64,000 nt of DNA from Bostrychus sinensis (GCA_020698575.1 CM036244.1:7116034-7180033), one strand, 5' to 3'; counted from the first letter of the stretch, positions 32,875 through 44,900 are shown. The notes: generated by a model from the letters alone, not told the origin. Made by a program: numbers and translations.

Positions 32875-35800
32875 TTAAACGAGACTGGGTTTACCTAAGT
32901 CCTGGACCCGGAGCTCTCTGATGGCGCCTCCTTTGGTCCGCACCTGGACCGCGACCGGCAGGACCTGGTTGAGTCTCTGTTGGCCGCTGTGGTCTGGACT
33001 CAGAGGAGAGTCCAGACCCAGAGACTTGGACAGGACTTTAGGACTGATGTGGAGCCGCTGCAAACTCTGCTCCAGCTCCAGGTCCAGGTACAGCTTAGTC
33101 TTGAACATGTTCCCCACGCCCACGATCCGGGCCGGCTTCAAGTCCTGGTCCTGGTCCTGGTCCACGGTCTGGGCTGGTTTCAAGTCCTGGTCCTGGTCCT
33201 GGTCCACGGTCTGGGCTGGTTTCAAGTCCTGGTCCTGGTCCTGGTCCACGGTCTGGGCTGGTTTCAAGTCCTGGTCCTGGTCTTGTCCTGAACCGTTCTG
33301 AAACAACACAAATGTTTCTGTGGTTTCTGTTCCTGCAGTGAGTTCTTTTTGGCCTGCGTCTCTCTGTCTCTCTGTCTCTCTGTGTCTCTGTCTCTCTGCG
33401 TCTCTCTGTGTCTCTCTGTGTCTCTGTCTCTCTGCGTCTCTGTGTCTCTCTGTGTCTCTGTCTCTCTGCGTCTCTCTGTGTCTCTGTCTCTCTGCGTCTC
33501 TGTGTCTCTCTGTGTCTCTGTCTCTCTGCGTCTCTGTGTCTGTGTCTCTCTCTGTGTCTCTCTGCGTCTCTCTGTCTCTGTCTCTCTGCGTCTCTGTGTC
33601 TGTGTCTCTCTCTGTCTCTCTGTGTCTCTCTGCGTCTCTCTGCGTCTCTCTGTCTCTCTCTGTCTCTCTCTGTCTCTCTGCGTCTCTGTGTCTCTCTCTG
33701 TCTCTCTGTGTCTCTCTGCGTCTCTCTGTCTCTCTCTCTGTCTCTCTGTGTCTCTCTGCGTCTCTGTGTCTCTGTCTCTCTGTGTGTCTCTCTGTCTCTC
33801 TGTGTCTCTCTGCGACTCTCTGCGTCTCTGTGTGTCTCTCTCTGTGTCTCTTTGTGTCTCTCTGCGTCTCTCTCTGTCTGTGTCTCTCTGCGTCTCTCTG
33901 TCTCTCGGTGTCACTCTCTGTGTCTCCGTGTGTCGCTCTCTGTCTCTCGGTGTCTCTCTGTCTCTCTGTGTCTCTCTGCGTCTCTCTGTCTCTCGGTGTC
34001 ACTCTCTGTGTCGCTCTCCGTCTCTCGGTGTCTCTCTGTGTCTCTCTCTGTGTCTCTCTGTCTCTCCGTCTCTCTGTGTCTCTCTGCATCTCTGTGTCTC
34101 TGTGTGTCTCTCTGCGTCTCTCTGTCGCTCTGTGTCTCTCTGTGTCTCTCTGTCTCTCTGTGTCTCTCTGTCTCTCTCTGTCTCTCTGGATCTCTGTGTC
34201 TCTCTGTGTCTCTCTATGTCTCTCTGCGTCTCTCTCTGTGTCTCTCTGTCTCTCTCTGTCTGTCTCTGTCTCTTGTCCTCCTGTCTCTGGATATTGTGAG
34301 GTGTATTTCTGTTTAAACCCAGTTTGTGTACTCAGCTCGGTCCTAAGCCTGGATAAATGATCTGTGGCATTAACCCTGTCCTTTCTCAAAGAATGTGTTT
34401 GCCTCACCCCTGAGCTGTACTCTGCAGTACTCTGTAGTACTCTGCAGTACTCTGTAGTACTCAGCAGTACTCTGCGGTACTCTGCAGTACTCTGTGGTAC
34501 TTTGTAGTACTCTGCGGTACTCTGCAGTACTCTGGTACTCAGTAGTACTCTGTAGTACTCTGCGGTACTCAGTAGTACTCTGTAGTACTCTGCAGTACTC
34601 TGCAGTACTCAGTAGTACTCTGCAGTACTCTGTAGTACTCAGCGGTACTCTGCGGTACTCAGCAGTACTCCGCAGTACTCAGTAGTACTCTGTAGTACTC
34701 TGCAGTAAAATGATGGGGCCATACTGTAAGTCAGGAGGAGTTTAACCCTGGGCGCTCTTCTCGCCATGGGGGTGGAGCACAGGGTTTGTGGGCGGGGCAA
34801 CCACACAGACCAGGAAGTGGTGTTAGCGAGTACGTCTCAGTGAAACCAATGTTCAGGACCACAGCCCTGTAAGCTAGGCTAACTTTCTAACAAGACAAGT
34901 AAGCTAGGCTAACTTTCTTACGTGACAAGTAAGCTAGGCTAACTTTCTAACAAGGCAAGTAAGCTAGGCTAACTTTCTTACGTGACAAGTAAGCTAGGCT
35001 AACTTTCTAACAAGGCAAGTAAGCTAGGCTAACTTTCTTAGGTGACAAGGAAGCTAGGCTAACTTTCTAACAAGGCAAGTAAGCTAGGCTAACTTTCTAA
35101 TGTGACAAGTAAGCTAGGCTAACTTTCTAACAAGACAAGTAAGCTAGGCTAACTTTCTTACGTGACAAGTAAGCTAGGCTAACTTTCTAACAAGGCAAGT
35201 AAGCTAGGCTAACTTTCTTACGTGACAAGTAAGCTAGGCTAACTTTCTAACGTGACAAGTAAGCTAGGCTAACTTTCTAATGTGACAAGTAAGCTAGGCT
35301 AACTTTCTAACGTGACAAGTAAGCTAGGCTAACTTTCTAACAAGACAAGTAAGCTAGGCTAACTTTCTTACGTGACAAGTAAGCTAGGCTAACTTTCTTA
35401 CATGACAAGTAAGCTAGGCTAACTTTCTAACAAGACAAGTAAGCTAGGCTAACTTTCTTACGTGACAAGTAAGCTAGGCTAACTTTCTTACATGACAAGT
35501 AAGCTAGGCTAACTTTCTAACATGACAAGTAAGCTAGGCTAACTTTCTTACGTGAGAAGTAAGCTAGGTTAACTTTCTAACGTGACAAGTAAGCTAGGCT
35601 AACTTTCTAACGTGACAAGTAAGCTAGGCTAACTTTCTAACGTGACAAGTAAGCTAGGCTAACTTTCTAACGTGACAACAGTAAACATTCAGCTTCTGCC
35701 GCTTTGTCTGAGCGGACCGTTCGGGCTCTGTGATTGTGACGTCACCTGCGCCTGACATGAACTTTTTTAAACTTCGGCGCCCAGCTCAGTGGCGCCACAC

Positions 35801-38271
35801 TTTCACATCCAAATTATTGTCCTCTGTGAAACGCCTTAACCCCGAGTCCGACCTGAAGCCAGCGAAGTGAATGCAGGAGGAATCTGTCTCTGTTCTGTTA
35901 ACACTTGAAGCGTCCCGGGGCCGGTACGTTTGCTGTTTTTCCATTTTTTCTCTCAATAAATCAGTTCAAAAGCCATTTGTATGAGACGTGTCTGGAGACC
36001 AAACGCGTTGGGGGCGTTGTCAGTCTGCTGTTAACCAATCAGGATCTGACTCCAGAAGAGACCGGGGAGGAAGCAGAGATCCATCAAAACAATCACAGGT
36101 CCCAGAGGCTTCAGAGAGAACCTGGTCTGCAGTTCTGCTTTTATACAGACAGGAACTAAACGGTTCTGTTCCCATCAGGCCTGAGATAAAAGCAGTAAGA
36201 AAGTCAAAGTTTCCCAGAGCTGTGGTTCTGTTTTTGCTGAGACTGAAACTCGCTCTGATTATCACAAAAACACAAAATAAACTCTAAAGACACTGGGATT
36301 ATTAACGAGACATAAAGGGGCCTTAACTTTGCCCCTGGCTGAGAGGAGCAGCTCTCCTCAAAAACTACACAGCCTGTGTACAGAACCTGTACCCACTGCA
36401 GCCACTGGAGAGCCACTGCTACAGAGGTGAGCAGACGGGACACAGGTGACTGGACACAGGTGAGCACACAGGTGAGCAGACTGGACACAGGTGAGGACAC
36501 AGGTGAGCAGACTGGACACAGGTCAGGACACAGGTGAGCAGACTGGACACAGGTGAGGACACAGGTGAGCAGACTGGACACAGGTGAGGACACAGGTGAG
36601 CAGACTGGACACAGGTTAGGACACAGGTGAGCAGACTGGACACAGGTCAGGACACAGGTGAGGACACAGGTGAGGAGACGGGTGAGGACACAGGTGAGCA
36701 GACACAGGTGAGCAGACGGGACACAGGTGAGCAGACAGGACACAGGTGAGGACACAGGTGAGCAGACGGGACACAAGTGAGGACACAGGTGAGCAGACAC
36801 AGGTGAGCAGACAGGACACAGGTGAGGACATAGGTGAGCAGAAGGGACACAGGTGAGGACACAGGTGAGCAGACAGGACACAGGTGAGGACATAGGTGAG
36901 CAGAAGGGACACAGGTGAGGACACAGGTGAGGACACAGGTGAGCAGACGGGACACAGGTGGGGACACAGGTGAGGACACAGGTGAGCAGACAGGACACAG
37001 GTGAGGACATAGGTGAGCAGACGAGACACAGGTGAGGACACAGGTGAGGACATAGGTGAGCAGACGGGACACAGGTGGGGACACAGGTGAGGACACAGGT
37101 GAGCAGACGGGACACAGGTGGGGACACAGGTGAGGACACAGGTGAGCAGACGGGACACAGGTGGGGACACAGGTGAGGACACAGGTGAGCAGACAGGACA
37201 CAGGTGAGGACACAGGTGAGCAGACGGGACACAAGTGAGGACACAGGTGAGCAGACAGGACACAGGTGAGCAGACAAGACACAGGTGAGGACATAGGTGA
37301 GCAGAAGGGACACAGGTGAGGACACAGGTGAGCAGACAGGACACAGGTGAGGACATAGGTGAGCAGAAGGGACACAGGTGAGGACACAGGTGAGCAGACA
37401 GGACACAGGTGAGGACATAGGTGAGCAGAAGGGACACAGGTGAGGACACAGGTGAGCAGACGAGACACAGGTGAGGACACAGGTGAGGACACAGGTGAGG
37501 ACATAGGTGAGCAGACGGGACACAGGTGGGGACACAGGTGAGGACACAGGTGAGCAGACGGGACACAGGTGGGGACACAGGTGAGCCTCAGGGGACGGAG
37601 GACGGCTCCACACCATTCTTCTGGGCGGAGCTTCAGGCTGCAGGGTGGCGCCCCCGCGGCGTACCTGGCCTCATTACTGTTTCCTTCAGAAGTGGATCTG
37701 AACCGCCTTGGTCTGGGTCTGGGTCTGGGTCTGGCCTCACCTGGGACCTGTTTGCCTTGAGAGACCCCCCTCCAGGGCATCAGGCGGTGAGTGGGAGGTA
37801 CAAGGACAGGATTTCAGGATCACAGTCAGAGCTAAGCCCTGGGCCTCACCTGCTTAGGTCCCGCTCCTCTTTCTGCGAACGGAAACAAAACGTCACTGAA
37901 TCCTTCTAAAACCACTTTAAATCCTGCGCCATGTCTCAGTACTCACTGGCCCGGTCCTGCTGGTCCTGCTGGTCCTGCTGGACTTTCTGGACTTTCTGGA
38001 GGTGTGGACGCACCAGGGACTGGACCCTGGCGTCTCGGCGTGGGATCTGGTCCAGGACCTGGTCCATGGTCCTGATGGACTCCACGGTGCCGTAGTACTG
38101 GACGATCAGCGCTGGGATCTCGGGCCGCGGCCGGTCTTGGAGGACTCCTTTAGGGATCTTGTCCAGGAACAGCAGCAGCTTCTGGAACTGGGTTTGGTCC
38201 AGGTCTTCCAGGATGGAGTTCAGGTCCTTTGTCCAGGACCGCTCCAGGACTCGTAGAGAGGTTCTGGGCAT
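32875..38271 (-). CDS. Pyrin-domain (PYD) protein with C-terminal DQDQD repeat
   Basis: Minus-strand exons: 38271-37947 (starts MPRTSLRVLERSW), 37872-37850 and 33297-32875. Joined directly they keep phase (771 nt, about 256 aa). Exon 1 encodes a death-fold PYD (residues about 1-90). LNSILEDLDQTQFQKLLLFL and IPALIVQYYG fit the helix pattern of fish PYDs, and a KVQKVQQDQQDQQDRA tail follows. PYDs self-associate in inflammasome-type signalling complexes in the cytosol. The last exon has four copies of DQDQDQDLKPAQTV, then a unique region (KTKLYLDLELEQSLQRL, VQVRTKGGAIRELRV) that I do not recognise. Extra small exons near 37770-37640 are possible. The 4.5 kb intron holds several arrays. Tail-to-tail with chm. 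Confidence 0.65.
33140..33290 (-). repeat. Coding 51-nt repeat in the PYD gene last exon
   Basis: Three to four units rich in CAGGACCAGGAC encode DQDQDQDLKPAQTV. The frame is kept in all copies, and the repeat begins right after the acceptor at 33298. Confidence 0.85.
33352..34275 (+). repeat. TCTCTCTGTG/TCTCTCTGCG simple-repeat array in the PYD intron
   Basis: About 0.9 kb of 8-14 bp pyrimidine-rich units. Open frames of 300-510 codons on both strands come only from the periodicity. The minus strand (PYD sense) reads GAGACAGAGAGACGCAG. Confidence 0.9.
34418..34706 (+). repeat. 10-bp minisatellite (GTACTCTGCA)
   Basis: About 28 units of GTACTCTGCA, GTACTCTGTA or GTACTCAGTA. Confidence 0.9.
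34868..35678 (+). repeat. 30-bp minisatellite (AAGTAAGCTAGGCTAACTTT core)
   Basis: About 27 copies with a constant core (GTAAGCTAGGCTAACTTTCT) and a variable edge that often alternates AACAAGGCA and TACGTGACA, suggesting a 60-bp two-unit higher-order step. GCTAGGCTAAC is a near palindrome. Confidence 0.9.
35679..36420. promoter_or_regulatory. Single-copy block with CRE (TGACGTCA); possible promoter
   Basis: A perfect CRE palindrome lies at 35737-35744 in a CpG-containing stretch. A donor-like G/GTACGT lies at 35923-35924 after CGTCCCGGGGCCG. This could be the promoter and noncoding first exon of a plus-strand transcript such as the ARAP gene, whose first seen coding exon follows an acceptor. 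No expression evidence is available. Confidence 0.3.
36420..37582 (+). repeat. GACACAGGTGAGCAGACGGG-type minisatellite in the PYD intron
   Basis: About 1.15 kb of 12-bp (GACACAGGTGAG) and 24-26 bp (with CAGACGGGACACA) units. On the plus strand every unit carries ACAG/GTGAG, a strong donor-like string. The PYD gene is read from the other strand. Confidence 0.9.
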
Positions 38272-38304
38272 CAGGTCTGGACTGTGGTCTTAGAAATAAA
38301 CCCT

Positions 38305-38415
38305 GGGTTAGGCCTGGTTCAGACCTGGTTCAGACCTGGTTCAGACCTGGGTTAGACCTGGTTTAGTCCTGGTTTAGTCCTGGTTTAGTCCTGGTTTAGT
38401 CCTGGTTTAGTCTTG
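38305..38415 (+). repeat. 12-bp repeat (TCCTGGTTTAGT / ACCTGGTTCAG)
   Basis: About nine units, closely related to the 12-bp array in LU gene intron 1 and, inverted, to the array at 40411. Confidence 0.8.
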
Positions 38416-38559
38416 GTGGAATCCGGTGTAGGTGGTTGTTTAGTTTGAGGGAAAGTCTTGTGAGTGGCTTGGGTTTCAGTTTTGTTTCTTAGAAAGTACA
38501 ACGTCACTGACAAAGGGTGGGCCTTATCAGGGAAAGGACCAACCCTGGTTTAGGTGTAG

Positions 38560-38735
38560 AGAACCAGACCTGGACCTGATCTGGTCCTGGTTTCGGGTTA
38601 GAGAACCAGACCTGGACCTGATCTGGTCCTGGTTTAGGGTTAGAGAACCAGACCTGGACCTGATCTGGTCCTGGTTTAGGGTTAGAGAACCAGACCTGGA
38701 CCTGATCTGGTCCTGGTTTAGGGTTAGAGAACCTG
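38560..38735 (+). repeat. 42-bp minisatellite (GTTAGAGAACCAGACCTGGA core)
   Basis: Four nearly identical units upstream of the PYD gene start. Confidence 0.85.
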
Positions 38736-38799
38736 AGTCCTGGTCTGTAAATAAACTCTGTGTAAGCTCTGTGAGTTTGGGTTTGGCAGCTGCAGATGA

Positions 38800-38985
38800 G
38801 CTTTTAGTCAACTGGGTTTGATGTTTTATTGTTTTAACTGACTGCTCTTAGTGAGTTTTATATTTTTATTATTTTTGCCTGTTATGATGTCTTTTTCTGC
38901 ACTTTGTGAAGCGCTTTGTGATTTTTATCTGTGAAAGGTGCTATATAAATAAAGTTTACTTACTTTACTTACTCATCGATACTGT
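38800..38985 (+). mobile_element. LINE/SINE 3' tail
   Basis: The segment ends GTGAAAGGTGCTATATAAATA followed by TTACTTACT repeats, the usual 3' end of L2/CR1-type LINEs and the SINEs that borrow their tails. Confidence 0.55.
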
Positions 38986-39760
38986 CCTCCCTCATAACCC
39001 CATACTCTCAGATCACTTTCTAATTACCTTTCAGTTTATACTCAAACACTTTACTGTTCCAATGAACAAAACCCCAGATTAGAAGAACATTATCAGACCA
39101 ATCTGTGTCAGAGTTTAAACACATAATAAAGTCAATATTTAGTACAATGTTGAGTGAGTTTGTTGAGAACAGCTCCCATAGCTTGAGTCCCAGTAAAAGT
39201 GATGGGTTTGTTGACAGCGCCATGCAGTCTTTAAAGACAGCTCTAGGCAATGTAGCTCCATTAAAACAAAAGGTTGTTAGGCCGAATCAAGCAACAAGCA
39301 ACCTGTAAATTAGAAAGGCTATGGCTCTGTCACTGCAGCTCAGAGCAGTCTCTGAATGCCTGGAAATATAGTCTTTTAAATTATAAAAAATCTCTGCGTG
39401 AGGCCAAAACCAGATACTATTCAACTTTAATAGAAGAAAACAGGAACAACCCTAGGTTTGTGTTCAGCGCTGTAGCCAGGCTGACCACCAGTCACAGCTC
39501 AGTAGAACCCTGTATCCCTGTTACTCTCAGCTGGCAACACTTTCTTACATTTTTTAACAAAATCACAAGTATCAGAGATAAATTAAATTACCTACCTCAC
39601 CCCCCCTCCCCTGGACCCCTACCTCACCCCCACTCCCCTGGACCCCTACCTCACCCTCACTCCCCCTACCTCACCCTCACTCCCCTGGACCCCTACCTCA
39701 CCCTCACTCCCCTGGACCCCTACCTCACCCCCGCTCCCCTGTCTGGATGAATCCTTACAG
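38986..39760 (+). mobile_element. LINE fragment (linker between endonuclease and RT) with a 25-bp array
   Basis: Plus-strand frames give LRAVSECLE, then LREAKTRYYSTLIEENRNNP and RFVFSAVARLTTSHSSVEPC, the linker region seen before RT in fish LINEs. Stops interrupt it. 39597-39736 is a small array of CTCCCCTGGACCCCTACCTC grown inside it. Confidence 0.6.
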
Positions 39761-40027
39761 AGTGAACTATGATCCTATAGATGAGTAATGGACTCACTCC
39801 TGACACATGTTGCTGTCCGTCCTGGGACAGGATCTCTCCTTCAGTTGGGCTCCAGAAGGTTTCTGCTTTTTTCCCACAGCTGGGTTTTTTAGGAGTTCTT
39901 CTTTAAGAGAAGGAGGGGCTAAGGACAGGAGTGTCCTGGCTCTGTTTAATTTAGTGTAGTTATTGAATGTGGTATTCTTATGTTTAGCAAAAAAAGAAAA
40001 AAAAAAAAAAAGAAAGAAAAGAAACCC

Positions 40028-40074
40028 TGGTCCTGGTCCTGGTCCTGGTCCTGGTCCTGGTCCTGGTCCTGGTC
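40028..40074 (+). repeat. (TGGTCC)n hexamer
   Basis: About eight CTGGTC units after a poly-A/AAAG tract. Confidence 0.8.
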
Positions 40075-40167
40075 TGTTCTGTTCCTGTTACTAAGAGTTT
40101 TCTCTCATCTGGACTCAGGGTTAGACCTGAGTCTGTGCCTAAGGCAGAGTCAGGTCCATGAGAACCG

Positions 40168-40330
40168 TTTCTGAGTCATGTGACCAGAGTCATGTGACCA
40201 GAGTCATGTGACCAGAGTCATGTGACCAGAGTCATGTGACCAGAGTCATGTGACCAGAGTCATGTGACCAGAGTCATGTGACCAGAGTCATGTGACCAGA
40301 GTCATGTGACCAGAGTCATGTGACCAGAGG
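40168..40330 (+). repeat. 14-bp minisatellite (AGTCATGTGACCAG)
   Basis: About 12 perfect units. Each contains the E-box-like TCATGTGA, one base from the MITF-type TCATGTGAC motif. Confidence 0.9.
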
Positions 40331-40410
40331 TGTGTCAAAGGAATGTGGTTCAGACAGGTTTGAGACACAGACGTTTTATTTACACTAAATTCACTCCGTC
40401 AAGGAACTCC

Positions 40411-40700
40411 GGGACTAAACCAGGACTAAACCAGGACTAAACCAGGTCTAAACCAGGACTAAACCAGGACTAAACCAGGACTAAACCAGGTCTAAACCAG
40501 GACTAAACCAGGACTAAACCAGGACTAAACCAGGTCTAAACCAGGACTAAACCAGGTCTAAACCAGGACTAAACCAGGTCTAAACCAGGACTAAACCAGG
40601 TCTAAACCAGGACTAAACCAGGGCTAACCCAGGTCTAAACCAGGACTAACCCAGGTCTAAACCAGGGCTAACCCAGGTCTAAACCAGGACTAACCCAGGT
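40411..40700 (+). repeat. 11-bp minisatellite (GACTAAACCAG / GTCTAAACCAG)
   Basis: About 26 units. It is the inverse complement of the CTGGTTTAGTC units at 38305 and 3641, so related units occur at three separate places in the window. Confidence 0.9.
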
Positions 40701-40862
40701 CTACAGGGAGGGGCTGCAGCTGATGATAGCGTGAGCTCAGAGTCCGACAGAAGACCAGCTCTGAGGTGAGTTCACTTTCAACAAAACCACATCTGAGATT
40801 ACTGCAAAGTACACAGAGTACTGCATAGTACACAGAGTATTGTACCATGTAACCTGTAGTAC

Positions 40863-40878
40863 ACACACGCACACGCAC

Positions 40879-40932
<54 letters not shown>
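40863..40932 (+). repeat. (AC)n microsatellite
   Basis: About 33 AC units with a few ACACGC interruptions. Confidence 0.95.
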
Positions 40933-40935
<3 letters not shown>

Positions 40936-41086
40936 GAACAGTTTTCAAGTATTGTGTCATTACTGTGAAGAACATTAATATTCCTGTGTAATTACTGAGT
41001 AATAACCTGTGATTATTTCAGTTTATTTTAACTCAAAGTGTTGCCATTTTACTGCTCTGTGTTAAACCCTGGACATATTCTCCAGG

Positions 41087-41790
41087 TCCTCTGGTCCAGT
41101 CTCTGGTCCAGGTCCTCTGGTCCAGTCTCTGGTCCAGGTCCTCTGGTCCAGTCTCTGGTCCAGGTCCTCTGGTCCAGTCTCTGGTCCAGGTCCTCTGGTC
41201 CAGTCTCTGGTCCAGGTCCTCTGGTCCAGTCTCTGGTCCAGGTCCTCTGGTCCAGTCTCTGGTCCAGGTCCTCTGGTCCAGTCTCTGGTCCAGGTCCTCT
41301 GGTCCAGTCTCTGGTCCAGGTCCTCTGGTCCAGTCTCTGGTCCAGGTCCTCTGGTCCAGTCTCTGGTCCAGGTCCTCTGGTCCAGTCTCTGGTCCAGGTC
41401 CTCTGGTCCAGTCTCTGGTCCAGGTCCTCTGGTCCAGTCTCTGGTCCAGGTCCTCTGGTCCAGTCTCTGGTCCAGGTCCTCTGGTCCAGTCTCTGGTCCA
41501 GGTCCTCTGGTCCAGTCTCTGGTCCAGGTCCTCTGGTCCAGTCTCTGGTCCAGGTCCTCTGGTCCAGTCTCTGGTCCAGGTCCTCTGGTCCAGTCTCTGG
41601 TCCAGGTCCTCTGGTCCAGTCTCTGGTCCAGGTCCTCTGGTCCAGTCTCTGGTCCAGGTCCTCTGGTCCAGTCTCTGGTCCAGGTCCTCTGGTCCAGTCT
41701 CTGGTCCAGGTCCTCTGGTCCAGTCTCTGGTCCAGGTCCTCTGGTCCAGTCTCTGGTCCAGGTCCTCTGGTCTAGTCTCTGGTCCAGGTC
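41087..41790 (+). repeat. 26-bp minisatellite (TCCTCTGGTCCAGTCTCTGG core)
   Basis: About 27 almost identical units. Identity is so high that the array must be young or recently homogenised. Confidence 0.95.
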
Positions 41791-41939
41791 CAGTGTAGTG
41801 GTGCTGAGTCTTTGATCATGAGCCTAGACCTGGGATTTCCCTCTGAATAAAACCAGTTTGTTTAGTTTCTTGTGTTTCTTTTGTTTCTTGTGTGTCTTTT
41901 GTTTTTGTGCTCGTCATGTGGTTACTGCGTCTCTTACAG

Positions 41940-44900
41940 ATGACTTCATTTCCTGTTTCTACGCCGGTTCCTAAACCCAGAAACTGTTATTCCAGGAACA
42001 GCCTTAGCTCCGCCCCCTCGGCCCCAGACAGGTGAGTCAGGCAGGTGACATCACCTGAGTCTGCAGTAAACACAAATCTGCTACTGAACCCTGTCCTCTC
42101 TGTGTTTTAGAGAAGAACCAGACTCAGCCCGGACCAGGACTGAGACCTGGACTGGGACCAGGACTGGGACCAAAGGTACAGTACCAGAGCTGCAGCTCCT
42201 CACAGTTTGTTCTACAGCTCCTCACAGTTTGTTCTACAGCTCCTCACAGTTTGTTCTACAGCTCCTCACAGTTTGTTCTACAGCTCCACACAGTTTGTTC
42301 TACAGCTCTCCTCACAGTTTGTTCTACAGCTCTCCTCACAGTTTGTTCTACAGCTCCTCACAGTTTGTTCTACAGCTCCACACAGTTTGTTCTACAGCTC
42401 CACACAGTTTGTTCTACAGCTCCTCACAGTTTGTTCTACAGCTCCACACAGTTTGTTCTACAGCTCCACACAGTTTGTTCTACAGCTCTCCTCACAGTTT
42501 GTTCTACAGCTCCTCACAGTTTGTTCTACAGCTCTCCTCACAGTTTGTTCTACAGCTCCTCACAGTTTGTTCTACAGCTCTCCTCACAGTTTGTTCTACA
42601 GCTCTCCTCACAGTTTGTTCTACAGCTCCTCACAGTTTGTTCTACAGCTCCACACAGTTTGTTCTACAGCTCCTCACAGTTTGTTCTACAGCTCCTCACA
42701 GTTTGTTCTACATCTCTTCAGTTTGTTCTACAGCTCTCCTCACAGTTTGTTCTACAGCTCTCCTCACAGTTTGTTCTACATCTCTTCAGTTTGTTCTACA
42801 GCTCTCCTCACAGTTTGTTCTACAGCTCTCCTCACAGTTTGTTCTACAGCTCCTCACAGTTTGTTCTACAGCTCTCCTCACAGTTTGTTCTACAGCTCCT
42901 CAAAGTTTGTTCTACAGCTCTCCTCACAGTTTGTTCTACAGCTCCTCACAGTTTGTTCTACAGCTCTCCTCACAGTTTGTTCTACAGCTCCTCAGTTTGT
43001 TCTACAGCTCTCCTCACAGTTTGTTCTACAGCTCCTCACAGTTTGTTCTATAGCTCTCCTCACAGTTTGTTCTACAGCTCCTCACAGTTTGTTCTACAGC
43101 ACCTCACAGTTTGTTCTACAGCTCCTCAGTTTGTTCTACAGCTCTCCTCACAGTTTGTTCTACAGCTCCTCACAGTTTGTTCTACAGCTCTCACAGTTTG
43201 TTCTACAGCTCCTCACAGTTTGTTCTACAGCTCCTCAGTTTGTTCTACAGCTCTCCTCACAGTTTGTTCTACAGCTCCTCACAGTTTGTTCTACAGCTCC
43301 TCAGTTTGTTCTACAGCTCTCCTCACAGTTTGTTCTACAGCTCTCCTCACAGTTTGTTCTACAGCTCTCCTCACAGTTTGTTCTACAGCTCCTCACAGTT
43401 TGTTCTACAGCTCCACACAGTTTGTTCTACAGCTCCTCACAGTTTGTTCTACAGCTCCTCACAGTTTGTTCTACAGCTCCACACAGTTTGTTCTACAGCT
43501 CTCCTCACAGTTTGTTCTACAGCTCCTCACAGTTTGTTCTACAGCTCCTCACAGTTTGTTCTACAGCTCCACACAGTTTGTTCTACAGCTCCTCACAGTT
43601 TGTTCTACAGCTCCTCACAGTTTGTTCTACAGCTCTTCAGTTTGTTCTACAGCTCTCCTCACAGTTTGTTCTACAGCTCTCCTCACAGTTTGTTCTACAT
43701 CTCTTCAGTTTGTTCTACAGCTCTCCTCACAGTTTGTTCTACAGCTCTCCTCACAGTTTGTTCTACAGCTCCTCACAGTTTGTTCTACAGCTCTCCTCAC
43801 AGTTTGTTCTACAGCTCCTCAAAGTTTGTTCCACAGCTCTCCTCACAGTTTGTTCTACAGCTCCTCACAGTTTGTTCTACAGCTCTCCTCACAGTTTGTT
43901 CTACAGCTCCTCAGTTTGTTCTACAGCTCTCCTCACAGTTTGTTCTACAGCTCCTCACAGTTTGTTCTACAGCTCCTCACAGTTTGTTCTACAGCTCTCC
44001 TCACAGTTTGTTCTACAGCTCTCCTCACAGTTTGTTCTACAGCTCTCCTCACAGTTTGTTCTACAGCTCCTCACAGTTTGTTCTACAGCTCTCCTCACAG
44101 TTTGTTCTACAGCTCCTCACAGTTTGTTCTACAGCTCCTCACAGTTTGTTCTACAGCTCTCCTCACAGTTATTTCTACAGCACCTCAGTTTGTTCTACAG
44201 CTCCTCACAGTTTGTTCTACAGCTCCTCACAGTTTGTTCTATAGCTCTCCTCACAGTTTGTTCTACAGCTCCTCACAGTTTGTTCTACAGCACCTCACAG
44301 TTTGTTCTACAGCTCCTCAGTTTGTTCTACAGCTCTCCTCACAGTTTGTTCTACAGCTCCTCACAGTTTGTTCTACAGCTCCTCAGTTTGTTCTACAGCT
44401 CTCCTCACAGTTTGTTCTACAGCACCTCACAGTTTGTTCTACAGCTCCTCAGTTTGTTCTTCAGCTCTCCTCACAGTTTGTTCTACAGCTCCTCACAGTT
44501 TGTTCTACAGCTCTCCTCAGTTTGTTCTACAGCTCTCCTCACAGTTTGTTCTACATCTCTTCAGTTTGTTCTACAGCTCTCCTCACAGTTTGTTCTACAG
44601 CTCCTCACAGTTTGTTCTACAGCTCCTCACAGTTTGTTCTACATCTCTTCAGTTTGTTCTACAGCTCCTCACAGTTTGTTCTACAGCTCCTCAGTTTGTT
44701 CTACAGCTCTCCTCACAGTTTGTTCTACAGCTCCTCACAGTTTGTTCTACAGCTCCTCACAGTTTGTTCTACAGCTCTCCTCACAGTTTGTTCTACAGCT
44801 CCTCACAGTTTGTTCTACATCTCTTCAGTTTGTTCTGCAGCTCCTCACAGTTTGTTCTACAGCTCCTCACAGTTTGTTCTACATCTCTTCAGTTTGTTCT

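Noticed and set aside
32875..34407. 510-codon minus-strand frame
   Set aside because: Only its last part (from 33297) is the PYD gene exon. The upstream DTERQRDTER part is a simple repeat before a good acceptor.
40704..40764. Possible small exon (acceptor-like CTACAG, donor-like GAG/GTGAGT)
   Set aside because: Joining to the ARAP exon at 41940 gives an immediate stop in the only open frame. It could be noncoding, but nothing else supports it.
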